Positions 26,101 through 37,515 of a stretch of 64,000 bases of DNA are shown here, piece after piece. Each line of letters begins with the position of its first letter. Positions within the stretch are counted from its first letter, which is position 1. A model generated the notes under the pieces. That model made no database searches. It was not told the DNA's origin and saw nothing but the letters and a program-made list of their open reading frames with translations. The DNA lies in contig OENT01000616.1 of assembly GCA_900239685.1 (NCBI GenBank), positions 1-64,000 on the forward strand, written 5' to 3'. The translations under genes and the position numbers were made by a program. The DNA comes from Rotaria macrura. Taxonomy: Eukaryota; Rotifera; Eurotatoria; Philodinida; Philodinidae.

Positions 26101-29100
26101 ATAGATGACTGTAAAATAGACAATATCTTCGATACAATTATTCTTTGTAGAAATATTGGTGATGATGTTCACGTAGGTGAGCTTGTTTTAGGAAAAAATA
26201 CTTTATTGGGACCCGCTGAAGTGGGTCTACTCGCCACAGTTGGTTCACAAACGGTACGCGTTTTTGATAAACCACATGTTGTCGTTCTGTCAACTGGCAA
26301 TGAAGTTAGTTTAGAAGGAAAGTATTTAGGATTTAATGATATTGTTTCACTTGTAGTTAATGTCAATCGATGCCGCCTCAACTGATAACGGGAAAATTCG
26401 AGACAGTAATAAAATCATGCTTATGAGTGCGTTACAAGATCTAAACATACAGTTTGTCGTTGACGGCGGTACAGCGAAAGATGAGTTCGTATTCATTTTC
26501 ACAATAAAATTTAAGCATTTCGTCATCGTACTGTAGTGAGGCGTCGGTGATCCAAATTTTACAAGCAGCCTTTGAAGTAGCTGATGTTGTCATTTCCACA
26601 GGTGGTGTTTCCATGGGTGACAAGGTATGAATACTGGAGAGGTTTTGTAAAAGTTACATATTGCTTTTGAAGGAAATAGTTGCTTTAAATTTAAATTAAA
26701 CATTACTTCTCCGTCGGGGTCTTGGTGGCGACGAAAAGCCATAAAAGCAATATTGCTGATTCCATGCGAAATGAAGATGACTTCATGAAGTAGACAAAAC
26801 GTAAAATATGAATTCGCGGAAGATTTTAAATCCATAACCCAGGTCGATGATTCCAGATCTCACTGGAAGCTACTATTTTCAACTGAAAAAAAAACGGTGA
26901 ACCCTAGAAACAGTATTCCTACTGGATTTTTCTGTACCAAGGGTGAAGAAATTCTGGTGATTTTTGAGAAGCGAAAGTATGAAGGAATTAACGAAGATTT
27001 TTGAGGTAACCATCAGAATAAAATAAGAATTAGCCAGAATTCCTCCAAAAGAGCAGAGTAACCCGACCAGTAAGTCACGAAAATAAGAGAGAATCGACCG
27101 TTTTCTGCATAGAGTTGTGGCGTTCATGACTGCTTGGCAAGTCAATATTGCCTCGAATTTAAAATGAAAAGTATCCTCTTGAGAAAGAAAATCACCACGA
27201 ATATCCAATATTTTAAAGAGCACAGATTCGATAATTTTCGAACCATGGCCAGTCAATCGCAATAATAGTTTCGAATATCTATTTCGATTATTATTTTTCA
27301 CGAAAATCTTTAAAACGATTCGCAATATATCAACCGTGAACGACCTTTGAATGCATTTCATCGATTTCAATTTCATGTTTCTACTGATTTTTGAAAGCGA
27401 TCGGTAGTTTTTAAAATAAAAGGAATTATAAAAACTTTTTTATGGAATCGTCGATAGAAAATCAATTTCTAAGACCTTGTAAACAACTATACGGAAACAT
27501 TTAAGTATTTCTGTTACAGAATTCACTTATTTGAAGAGCAAAGATATAATAGTAGTGATACTGTTTTCGGAAGGCTTATGTGTGGAGGATAGTTTTACTT
27601 GATGCATGTAAAATGACTTTCTGAGACCTTGTAACACAGATAACTAAGGATACTCTGCATTTCAAGACGAAAGTTTCGTACTAGTGAAACATATGTTTAA
27701 TGATCTCTTTGTTAAAGTTCTTTAGCTTTTATTTGTTATATGTACCCGGCTCAGAAGAATGATAGAACATGATTTTACATAAGATCTTGATCATAGCTAA
27801 CCTTAAGATTTTTTCTGTTCAATATTGAAGCCATTCTATTGAAGTGGAATTATTGAAGTATTATATAGCCAGTATAGGCTTGAGGAAGGTCAGTTCATGA
27901 TTATGGGCATAATTCTCTGACATGAAAAAACGATGTATATTGAGTACTTCAGAAAGTGGGAGAGGATAGTCAAAAGAAGACACCAAGTGATAGCAGAATA
28001 CTTGAAGATTTTTCAATGTGAATGAGATGATCTCCCATGTTTCATTCATACTAAGTAGATGTTGCTGAGAATTGACGAGTTGAGGGTAAAATACGCACTA
28101 CGCTCAAACATAGCTTGTTTGGATTAAAAAAGTCTCAAATTTATTTTAATGATCTTCAAAGATTAACTTATCCTTTTAGGAATCTGTTGAGTCTCTTACA
28201 GTGTAGTATAACACATGTGTTCTCCTTATTTATGCAATACGTTAGGATGAAAACTCTTTAAAATGTATTCTTCTGAATGATTGAAAAGCGTAGTGATAGC
28301 TTTTGGGGATCGCGTTACGACTTTGTGAGTCATTTTTAGTCCAAAGTAACTGTCGACAACATTCCAGAAGCCTAAGAAAATCTAGAAAGGTTGTCTTACT
28401 TATGAGTTGAAGGATATCAATACAATGTGACAGTATCTGTTTAATCCTTGAATGGATTCGGTGATCGCATTCGATAACTAATAGAAATATGTAGAGCTTA
28501 ATCGGAAACGGTCAGATGTCGTTTTGCAAACTTAGTGCAAACTGTCGAATCTAGATTGATTCCTGTATTGGTGTTGAAATCCTATCCTCCTTGGTCGAAA
28601 TCTCTGCTGGAAATGAACTGGAGTTGAAAGTCGCAACTGATTAAGGAATCCTTCTCTTGGAATTCGCTCAAAAGTCACAGAATCGGACATTTTGAACTTT
28701 GCAATAGAATCAAAGCATGCATAAAATATCTTAAAAGACCTGACAAACCTTTAAAGACATTTTCCAAAGCAACGATCGTCATTTCGAAAGGGTCTTGGGT
28801 TAGTGCGAAATCTTATAATACAAGATTTCTATGCCATTGAAAATAATTTTCCATACGAAACCGAGGTCAAAAAATCAGACATTAAGTCTTGTAAGATCAA
28901 ATGAAATCGTACAAAAAATCGTGTTGTTAGCGATCCTACATCGATTCGTACTGTAAGATTCTTGTAAGATCTTACTGTCGCATAAGATTTTGTATAATCT
29001 TATATTCCGATCTGACACAAGAATAAGATCTGTCAAAAATTTTAGAGTAAGACTCCATGCCAGACTTCTGAGACCACGATATTGTGTACGATATTTTTTT

Positions 29101-30981
29101 GGATCTTACACGATCATATAAGATCAGATGCAGAATCTTATCAGATCTTAACATCTGATTGTTTGCCCTGGGGGTAAAGTTTTTCATACAAATAAAGTGA
29201 ATGTAAGTTCTTTCGGGGAAAATATAGTATGATCTGTTGCAAGATCTCAGAGACGACGACTTTTTGTCAGATTCTTGAAAGATTTCGTTTATTTGCAAGA
29301 TCTTATGTCAGATTTTTTGACCTGGATGAGCGTGAGTACCGGTGATGCTGAAACACCGTGTACTAAGTTTTCAAAGTTATTCAAGGCAACCGAAATGATG
29401 ATGTTTAAATCACATCCCTAAAAAACTGAGAGAAAGATTTCAGTGAATTGACAATAAGACTTAGCGGTATGATATATGATTTTAATATCTGAACGGTCTG
29501 TTAAATATTTTAACAAGTACAGCTTTGTATTGTTGAGCAGATAGAGATCGACACTGAAGATGTCATAAGTCACTGGCAATGCCGAATGTGATTCTTACGC
29601 TCAGTAAGACAAGAATGTATTGATCTAGCTATAATTTTAATGGATACTTAGCATTATCAGTACTCTTTTATCCAAGTGCTTTCTATATTAGATGGAGATT
29701 TATTGTTGAGATGATGGGGGAAAAACTAGAAGACAAATATTACAGGTGAAGTAGAAAAAATTAGCTATTTAAAAATTTCAAACAAAATTTTGTGAAAACT
29801 TTCCTCTTGCAAATGATGGTAGTAAGATAAAGTCAAGTATAGTCAGATATCGCTGACGTGCTCTATTTGGCATCTGTTTCATGATGCTGACGAAAAAAAT
29901 TGAAGTTTCGTTGTTAAGTTTAACATGACTTGCGATCACAATTACTACGAAAAATTATACAAACCAAGTTTTGAAGTGTATACGACGGACTATCTGAATA
30001 ACTGTTTGCTTTTCTTAAGCTATGGCAAGTTTTAAAATTAAATAATTACTAGCGGATATGGTTATCGATCAGATACTATCACAGATGATTCTAAGCGTTG
30101 CTCCAATACACCACCATGAATCATATATTATTCACGTTTCGTTCCGCAATATGAATTAGTTCTGTATTGCATTTCTGGAAAGATAGAATGGAAGGATGAT
30201 CAAGATACATACCATTATATTATTTCTGGAAAGTTATACGTTTCCGTAGCTCGCAACTTCTATTTTATGAGGTTTCGGTTTTGATACTGAGGAGATTAAG
30301 GTCAGAGTTGTTTTTTTTAATTAGTACTGAAAAAATCTTCTAGGATCTCATCAAGTCAATATTAACGAAAACGTTTAACGCCACAATTCATTTTGGCCGT
30401 TTACAAATGAAGCCCGGTAAACCAACCACTTTTGCGACGTGTGATATCAATGGAAGAAAGAAACTATTCTTCGGCTTGCCAGGTTATTTCAATGAAACAC
30501 GCTTTCATATCTATTTCAATTTCGAATATTGTCAGGTAATCCTGTATCAGCTATAGTATCATATTGGTTATTTGTTGTCCCTACCCTGAAATACATGATG
30601 GGATATCTACAACCTCATCATCCAATAATTCGTGTTCAGGTAAAGTGTACCCAACATGAGATTACGATTACATTGAATAAAAGTGTTAGACGATTATAAT
30701 TGCTTTATTTTTCTTAAATTATTTAGCTCAATCAACCAGTCGACTACCTCGATCCACGACCTGAATATATTCGAGTAATCGTTGAGTGGTCCTCAAAATC
30801 TTCAATTCCTATAGCACGCATTGTTTCACCAGATAATCAGTGTAGTTCACGCTTACTTAGTGCTCGACGTTGCACAGGTCTCGTACGTTTACCAAGTAAA
30901 TCTGATGCTGAGTCATCATTTTTTCAAATCAATCAAGATGGTCACGGCCAAAAAGTAGATTGCTTACTATTATCGTTATGA
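23181..30981 (+). CDS. GPHN: Gephyrin homologue (MogA-MoeA molybdenum cofactor enzyme)
   Basis: Catalyses the last two steps of molybdenum-cofactor synthesis: adenylation of molybdopterin (MogA/G domain) and molybdate insertion (MoeA/E domain). In vertebrates it also scaffolds glycine/GABA-A receptors. Seventeen exons join in frame to 639 residues: 23181-23211, 23490-23574, 23676-23733, 24673-24765, 24924-25018, 25069-25132, 25202-25303, 25364-25412, 25465-25590, 25679-25839, 25901-26088, 26151-26304, 26357-26484, 26537-26624, 30344-30482, 30536-30639, 30727-30981. G-domain motifs: LLTTGGTGISPDDITPEAT, PMAMLSRPVCGI and LIINLPGSTKG. E-domain motifs: PPFRASIKDGYAV, GAKLPKDANAVIQIEDT, VVLSTGNE, STGGVSMGDKD, HFGRLQMKPGKPTTF and LPGNPVSA. 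The linker is only ~30-40 residues, far shorter than the vertebrate one. The third intron has a GC-AG boundary (AAG/GCATGT at 23734). Intron 14 is 3.7 kb and full of repeats. The gene converges on the SGNH gene. Confidence 0.95.
26625..30343. other. 3.7-kb repeat-laden intron of the gephyrin gene
   Basis: Intron 14 runs from GTATGA at 26625 to ...TCTAG at 30343. Most other introns here are 50-100 bp, so this one is greatly expanded. It contains a small inverted-repeat element (28864-29323) and a 165-codon minus-strand frame at 26879-27376 with no recognised domain. A repeated phrase around 'AGACCTTGTAA' occurs near 27470 and 27630. The rest looks like decayed repeat sequence. The insertion point separates the conserved GVSMGDK and DLIKS motifs, so correct splicing across it is essential for the E domain. 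Confidence 0.7.
28864..29323. mobile_element. Small terminal-inverted-repeat element (MITE-like)
   Basis: A 460-bp unit inside the gephyrin intron. The left end reads AGGTCAAAAAATCAGACAT. The right end, on the opposite strand, reads AGGTCAAAAAATCTGACAT. Similarity continues into TAAG-TCTTG for about 30 bp in total. The interior is rich in TAAGATCTTA-like palindromic words. No target duplication was identified, so the family is not assigned and the ends are accurate to a few bases. Confidence 0.6.
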
Positions 30982-31040
30982 TCGACGAAAAAAACACAAG
31001 AATACAAGAGCATCAATTATGTTTCTTAAGGGACTATACC

Positions 31041-31516
31041 TTCAACAGTAAATAAACAGCTAAAAGCAGTTGTACATCATTTTATTCTATTTCAAGCTCT
31101 TTCATATATATATATATACTATAGAGTCGTTCGACGTTTCAATGATTGAAATCATCATTATATCGAATCAAACGTGCAACTTAAAAATACTATTCGTAGA
31201 TATTTATACATAATGCAAAGAACCAGTACCATAGAAAACAGAAGAACTACAATCATACACTAGAATGAAGAGATTGCGAGCAACTATATCCTAGTGAACC
31301 CTGAAGTCAACGAGGCAGGTCCACTGTACGATGTTGATAGTGATGATCAGTTTTACATTGAGACCTATATTATTTAACAATGGACGACAATGTATAACCC
31401 ATATAGTTCTTAAAATGTATGAAAGTCTATTCAGTTGTTAAAATATCGAGTGCGTTTCTCGTGTTGTGAAAGAGAAATAAGAGATACACAGTCTTGGTTT
31501 TTTTCTGTACTTGATA
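31041..31516 (+). repeat. Left arm of a large perfect inverted repeat
   Basis: 476 bp whose reverse complement recurs at 32934-33409. I compared the two arms through their length, including the AT dinucleotide run (15 alternating bases in both), and saw no difference. The arm starts 60 bp after the gephyrin stop codon. It includes AATAAA at 31051-31056, which may serve as gephyrin's polyadenylation signal. Confidence 0.92.
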
Positions 31517-32933
31517 TTACTGGTGATATTCATGTATTTAATTGATGGTGACTGCTGATTCGTACTGAGAGTTGAAGTTGATTTTCAACATCAAATCTCA
31601 GTAAAAAAAAAGTCATATCATTTAAGATCGTGTACGTTTTATTGTTACTATCATCGTCAGCGCTAGATGCATGCGCCTTATTTGAAAGATTTTACCGTAT
31701 GTAGTTTACGTTGTCCATGTGCTTTCTAATCGGATTTTCATTTGTAACTTATGCATTGAAGTAAGTGGATAGCACCCAAGTGCTTGTGTTTTATTTTGGC
31801 TTCATGGTACTCGAAATTATTGTGAGCTCGTATAATGCGTATCATTATCTGGGAGCATCGGCTCAGACGAGTGCGGATTATGCATAATAGGGTTCTTGAT
31901 GTGGTCTGGAACTCACGTCAGTTCCAATGTATTATATTCATATTGTCACTTGCTTCGCCGCCACATGTGTGAAATTCAACGGTCGTACAGTTGTCATAAT
32001 CGACAACTTCACATATTTCTATATAGACTATGCGATCATTTTCGCTGCCAGGGCACCACTTTGAAATGTTTTACACATACTTGGAGTTTCGTGAATCGAT
32101 ACAAAGGGTTGCCATTCTTGATCATACAGTGGTCTCAGAATTGATGATATCCTTTGATATCATTATCACTGTTGAACATTTCTTCCTTCATAACCGATCA
32201 CGTTTAATTCAAACGGTGTTTCCTTGTAATTATTGGGTCGAGATAAATGTGAGCGAATGTCGACGATTGCCGTTTTATGCTTCTTGTTATTTTCACATGA
32301 TCAAGTTCATTCGTTAATATAAAGTCTCATTTTTAGTCTCATATTGTATCTTAAACTACAAAATCTTTATATGGGAGTCAAGGAAAGTCTATTTTTCACC
32401 TGCTTTATTAAATACCACTTTTACTGCATATGTGAACAGTCTTCTAATTTAGTAATCTGCTCTAAAGGGAAATAGTAAAGAAGCATATAATTCTCATTTT
32501 TTGTTAAAATATTGTTAGGCTAATCTAAATTGAAAAAAGCAGAATACAATATATACAACGACGACGCGAGCAATAACGATATGAAATGACAATGGATCAT
32601 TCAAATAAAACGGGAGATGATATGATGAAGGTACAAGATATGTTAAAAGATAACACAGATGGAGCTGTCAATTGAAGCTATTGAGAATATTGCTTATTTG
32701 GCTATACTTCATGTATATACAGAATGCCACCATTTCTTGTTCAATTCGAGCCGAACTAAAAGAGAAAAACTAGGACAGAAACGAACGAACACACGATAGT
32801 GTCAGTGATACAGATAAGGATCAAAGAGACAGACCATAGTGAAAATAGAAATTATTAGGATTAGAACAGCATAACAGGGTCTATATAGAAACCAATGTGG
32901 AAAAAACTATTACCGGATTCAGAAAGAAATAAG
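31517..32933. other. Spacer of the large inverted repeat, no recognised gene
   Basis: 1,417 bp between the two identical arms. It contains overlapping plus-strand frames at 31896-32144 and 32030-32317, and a 29-codon frame near 32587-32676. None has a recognisable domain, convincing splice sites or codon pattern like the neighbouring genes. It could be decayed coding sequence or the body of an unknown inverted-repeat element. Confidence 0.5.
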
Positions 32934-33409
32934 TATCAAGTACAGAAAAAAACCAAGACTGTGTATCTCTTATTTCTCTTTCACAACACGAGAAACGCAC
33001 TCGATATTTTAACAACTGAATAGACTTTCATACATTTTAAGAACTATATGGGTTATACATTGTCGTCCATTGTTAAATAATATAGGTCTCAATGTAAAAC
33101 TGATCATCACTATCAACATCGTACAGTGGACCTGCCTCGTTGACTTCAGGGTTCACTAGGATATAGTTGCTCGCAATCTCTTCATTCTAGTGTATGATTG
33201 TAGTTCTTCTGTTTTCTATGGTACTGGTTCTTTGCATTATGTATAAATATCTACGAATAGTATTTTTAAGTTGCACGTTTGATTCGATATAATGATGATT
33301 TCAATCATTGAAACGTCGAACGACTCTATAGTATATATATATATATGAAAGAGCTTGAAATAGAATAAAATGATGTACAACTGCTTTTAGCTGTTTATTT
33401 ACTGTTGAA
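32934..33409 (-). repeat. Right arm of the large perfect inverted repeat
   Basis: 476 bp, apparently identical to the complement of 31041-31516. It ends 75 bp beyond the stop codon of the convergent SGNH gene and supplies TTTATT at 33394-33399, which is AATAAA on that gene's strand. Both convergent genes would therefore enter the same 3' sequence. Confidence 0.92.
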
Positions 33410-33484
33410 ATGAAAGAACAGAAGACAAGAGAAAAAGTGTATGTTCTGATATTTCCTAATATTTGTGAAGACGATTAATAGTCT

Positions 33485-35558
33485 TTACGATCGAAATCCA
33501 CCAACCAGAAATGACAGATAAGCTGATAAAGCATTTGCATTAATCATATTCATATTCATAATGTTATTCGGACTCATTAAGGCATTATTATTCATGTTGT
33601 AACTATTAGCATTGGTACTTGTATGCGGAAGCTTGAATCCGGACGGAAGACGTGTTGTCATTGGAATTTTATTTGTATTGAGACATATAGATGATAATCG
33701 TTGATTGTTGTTGGGTGAGATTGTTGTAAATTTTAGACCCATACCTTTTTTAACGTTTTCTTCGAATAAAATCGTACCCTTTGCTTTCGATAGATGTGTT
33801 GAATCTTCGAAACAACCACGAATATCGTGTGAGATATTTGGATGAGAAATAATAAATACTTTTAATTCAGGTGACGTCATAGCTAAAAATTAAACATCGA
33901 GTAAATATTCCACTAGTAAAATTCATCTCATATACCTTGCAACAAATAATTTAATTTTTCTGTTTTCATTCGACTCTCATCGTTCGATTGTCGAGGAAAA
34001 ATAAGTGATATGTAGACTTCTGATTGCGGACTAAAAGTTTTTGTTGTCACTATTAATTCTTTAATTTGCTCACTGACTTCTTGTTCACTTAATTTATCAC
34101 GATTAAGATCGTTGGCACCAATGTGAAACATGCTTCAATGGTAAAGACGTACATGGATGAGAAATAAATCGATTGCTAAAGAGAACTTACATTTTTTTTG
34201 TACCAATAAAACGAGTTGTTTGAATGAACTCAAGAGCTTGTGCTACTCGTTTACCACGCTAGAAAAATCAGTGAATGATTATTTTGGCATGATATCAGAT
34301 CTATTTCCAAAACTTAGCAGCGAAATAGTTTCTTGAACATTATCTGATGGAAGCCGTAACTACAAATATTTCTTTGGTGAATATAGGTTTTCTCCAAGCA
34401 AAAATATTCGTTCAGAATTAGATTAGCGAGTGGCAGTAGTCCGTCGCGAATCAACTCTTCTGAAATAGATACTCTGAATTCGATGGAAACAATTGTAAAT
34501 AGGAAACAGAACCGGTTTTATGAGAATTCAAAGTTTTAAATTCAGTGAGAATAGAAAGAAAACTCTTGGTCTACGGTCCTCTGCTTATAGTTCGCTGAAG
34601 GTCGACTTCAGTTGATGTTACTCGACCTAGATTGACTTACTATCAAGAAATTTTTCATGGAGCTTAGAAAACTTATTTTGAGAATTATCTTTTATTAGAG
34701 ATACTCTGTCCGAAATCAAGATACAAGAACACTTTTCTAAATATCTTTCACTCCAACTTATGATTATAAAATGCAATTTTTCAAGGGTAAAAAATCACGT
34801 TATTATTTTTTGTAGTTTACCATCGTTTTAATATATGTTTTCCTTTCGATATCAAAACGAGCTGGATCAAGATATTTTAGAGTTGAATCTCCAATGAGAA
34901 CATTTTCAAATGTTAATGTTCGCTCTGCTCGATATTTCAACGTATTGTTGATTGATTGTTGATTGTTATCCAGAGTTTTAGTTGTTCGTCCACTTGAATT
35001 ATTACTATCGAGTACAATATGATTATTATTTTGAGCCATCGTATAATTACATATTGAGCTATTTGATGATAAATCTAAACATTATACATCGTATCTCTAT
35101 TGAACCGATGTAATCAATAAATCATTACCAATATTTTCGTTATTGTTTGCTGCTAAATCTATTTGTGCTGTTGATTTCATGTTATCAGTTGTAATTATCG
35201 AATTCATTTTTGATGAATTTATTTGTTCTGAAATAGCTATTTCACTCAATCTTCGTTGAACATATTCACATATTTTTGATTCCATAGTATTTTCTAGATT
35301 AAGTACTTCATAGATAAGAAGAGTCAATTGTTGTCGAAGTTTAGAACAGTTTTCACATTGACTTGCATTAGTCATTGTCGAATCGCCATCACCACCATGA
35401 GATTGATGATTAGTGATACACGAATCACCTGTAGCTGAAATTAATGGATCTTGAATCACGTTGGCTAAAGCAGCATGAACTGCTTGACTTAGTGACGACG
35501 TTCCTGCCACATGATTCGACGGTGAAGACAATTCTACGTTCACAGATAAATCACACAT
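33485..35558 (-). CDS. SGNH/GDSL-fold hydrolase-like protein with N-terminal coiled coil
   Basis: Probable esterase-fold protein of unknown substrate. Five exons join in frame: 35558-35129, 35074-34821, 34258-34191, 34132-33936, 33882-33485, giving 448 residues. Residues 1-150 are low-complexity with a CxxC (CENC) followed by a short coiled coil (LRQQLTLLIYEVLNLENTME). The SGNH domain follows: IGDST with the nucleophile Ser at ~207 (block I), RGKRV (possible block II Gly), HIGAND at ~255-259 (block III Asn), and EDSTHL with Asp ~343 and His ~346 (block V). The C-terminal ~80 residues are Asn/Met-rich. Introns are 51-58 bp except the second (34259-34820, 562 bp). An SGNH domain behind a coiled coil also occurs in ORF1 of some CR1-type LINEs, but four introns argue for a host gene. 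Hydrolysis is inferred from the motifs. Confidence 0.8.
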
Positions 35559-37337
35559 TCATTTTTATTGATAAAAGAACATCGCCTAAATTCAGTTCGT
35601 TTTTCTGGTTCTGGAATTTTTATAATAGAACATTCGTCAATGAAGATATTCTGGTGGTATGTTGGTTAAAGGCAAGTGTACTTTCCTTAGTTTTTACTGA
35701 AGAAAATACATGTACCCAGGTCGAAGACGTACGGCGGGAACCTGTCGGATCCAGTGTTATTCCCACGATTTCGGGAAGTGGATTTCCGAAATCGGTTCTA
35801 ACGTACGGGTCTGGCTCACTTCCAACCGATTCCGAGCATCAGAACGCATCAACGGATACGGTTACCGTTTCCAAGCCCGAACCCCATACGGTCCAGATCA
35901 GATCGTTTCCGCTTACTTCACAAAAACTCATCTGGCCGTTTCTCAAATGGCGCTAAATACTCCGACTTACTTAGCAGAACTTTCCGTATGTCAAAGCCAA
36001 CTTTTCGCTTTTTTTTAAACCTTGGAAAGCAGAAGAAGATTCACTGGGAACAAATCAACTTCACGTGAAACAATAAATTTTTCTTCAAAAAGTGTTTTTG
36101 TCGCAAAATTGGGAATTTTAGGTGGGAAGACGTAAAAATTAGATTTTTAGACTTTTCCAAACCGAAACGCTATGTGCAAAGACAGCACACATGTTAAACA
36201 CCACCATTTTGAGACTTTGCTGAGTCTTTAATCAAGGTACGTAGTGATACTTCGAAGGTCTCAAAACGACCTACGATTTATTAATTTTTATTACAGACAT
36301 CTGAAATGCACACTAATACACTGAAAACCATAGCACTCTTGCTAACACATCTAAAATTTTCCCGCGAATCCATAATAATTTGATAACGTATCCATTTGCT
36401 CGACTCTGTCCTTAAATTGAAGTATTTAGAAAAAAGGTCTTTTTTCGTAAAATACTGATTTCAGCAGCAAGGAATGCTAAAGATGAGAATTTTATACTAG
36501 ATGTTATTTTTTTTCTAGCGGAGACCTGATTTATTCGAGAATACATAATCTTCAAAAATCTGGTCGGAAGACGGTCGATTCCGACTGTTTTCCCGCTGCT
36601 CCTTTATCGAAGTATCGTTTTCTCCGGTTGGATCTGGACGGACTTTGCCATAGTTCCGGTAGATTCCTGGATGATCCGAGTTATTTCCATGAAATTTCCG
36701 GTTTTTAGAAGTGGCCGAAATATTCTGGTTCTGGGTACGGATAATTCCGGCCGGAAATACACCGGAATCGGCCGGAAGAGGCGAGAAAATATCCCGTTTC
36801 CAGCCGGATCCGTGCTCCGGAACGAACGACCTGGGATATATGGCGTATGTGAACTTGAAAGAATAATATTTTTAGAATGTAGATTCTTTTGGTGCTGGTA
36901 TTGATAATGCAAGCGACGGGAAGCTTTCTATCCGTGTTTAATTTCGTCTTGTGTGGGCGAGTTCCCATCGAATCTATTAACAAAAATCATGTTGACGGAA
37001 GTTATGTATGCAAACTTGTTGTGGTAATCCTAGCACTGACAGTGGCCATATAGTTTGATAGTTCATTTATGTGTCAAGTAAAATCTTCTTTAAATGAACT
37101 AGATCAAGATCTTTCATTAGTGTCCATGCATGGAAGGTGTGACGTACGCCAATAACTATAGAATGATATGAGAATAGGGAAGGTTTTAGTATATCAGCCT
37201 CTTTCCTATTTTTGATTTAATAAGTGAATATTCTCGTGTGGAATTTATTTCTCTATTATTGAAAACATCAAAAATTCCCCGATAGAGTTCACACCTTTGT
37301 CTTTTTCTTTTCATTAATTCATCATTCTATCGTTTTA
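35559..37337. other. Region upstream of the SGNH gene containing a GC-rich block
   Basis: No gene recognised. It holds the GC-rich possible element at 35715-36835. The remainder is ordinary AT-rich sequence, with several short frames that I regard as chance frames in GC-rich DNA. Confidence 0.5.
35715..36835. mobile_element. Possible DNA element with GC-rich ends
   Basis: Two GC-rich patches (about 35715-35990 and 36550-36835) flank an AT-rich middle. The outer edges are CCCAGGTCG (35715-35723) and its complement CGACCTGGG (36827-36835), and a CGGATCC word lies at a similar distance inside each. The right patch is dense in TTCCGG/CCGGAA words. Base composition is clearly unlike the surroundings. 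Beyond the 9-bp ends the two patches align poorly, and no target duplication is evident, so this is a tentative call. Confidence 0.35.
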
Positions 37338-37345
37338 GTTGCAAT

Positions 37346-37515
37346 CAGGGGCGTACCGAAGTCTCGAGAGCAGGGGGGCGTAAGGTCTTTATTCATATCA
37401 ATTCAGCAACTAAAGTCCCCAGAAAAGAGCTTTTTTACAATTTTTTTGTACCAAAAACACAAAATTTTCAAAAGCAGGGGGGCTTTACGCCTCCCCCCCG
37501 GTCGGTACGCCCCTG
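37346..37515. mobile_element. hAT-type MITE with 8-bp target duplication
   Basis: A 170-bp element bounded by the inverted repeat CAGGGGCGTACCGA (left) and its complement (right). It is flanked by a perfect 8-bp direct duplication GTTGCAAT at 37338-37345 and 37516-37523. CAGGGG-type termini with 8-bp duplications are characteristic of the hAT superfamily. It has no coding capacity, so it would need a hAT transposase in trans. Perfect flanks suggest a relatively young insertion. Confidence 0.88.

Noticed and set aside
26879-27376. 165-codon minus-strand frame in the gephyrin intron
   Set aside because: No motif of any transposase, polymerase or host family is visible. Probably a chance frame in decayed repeat DNA.
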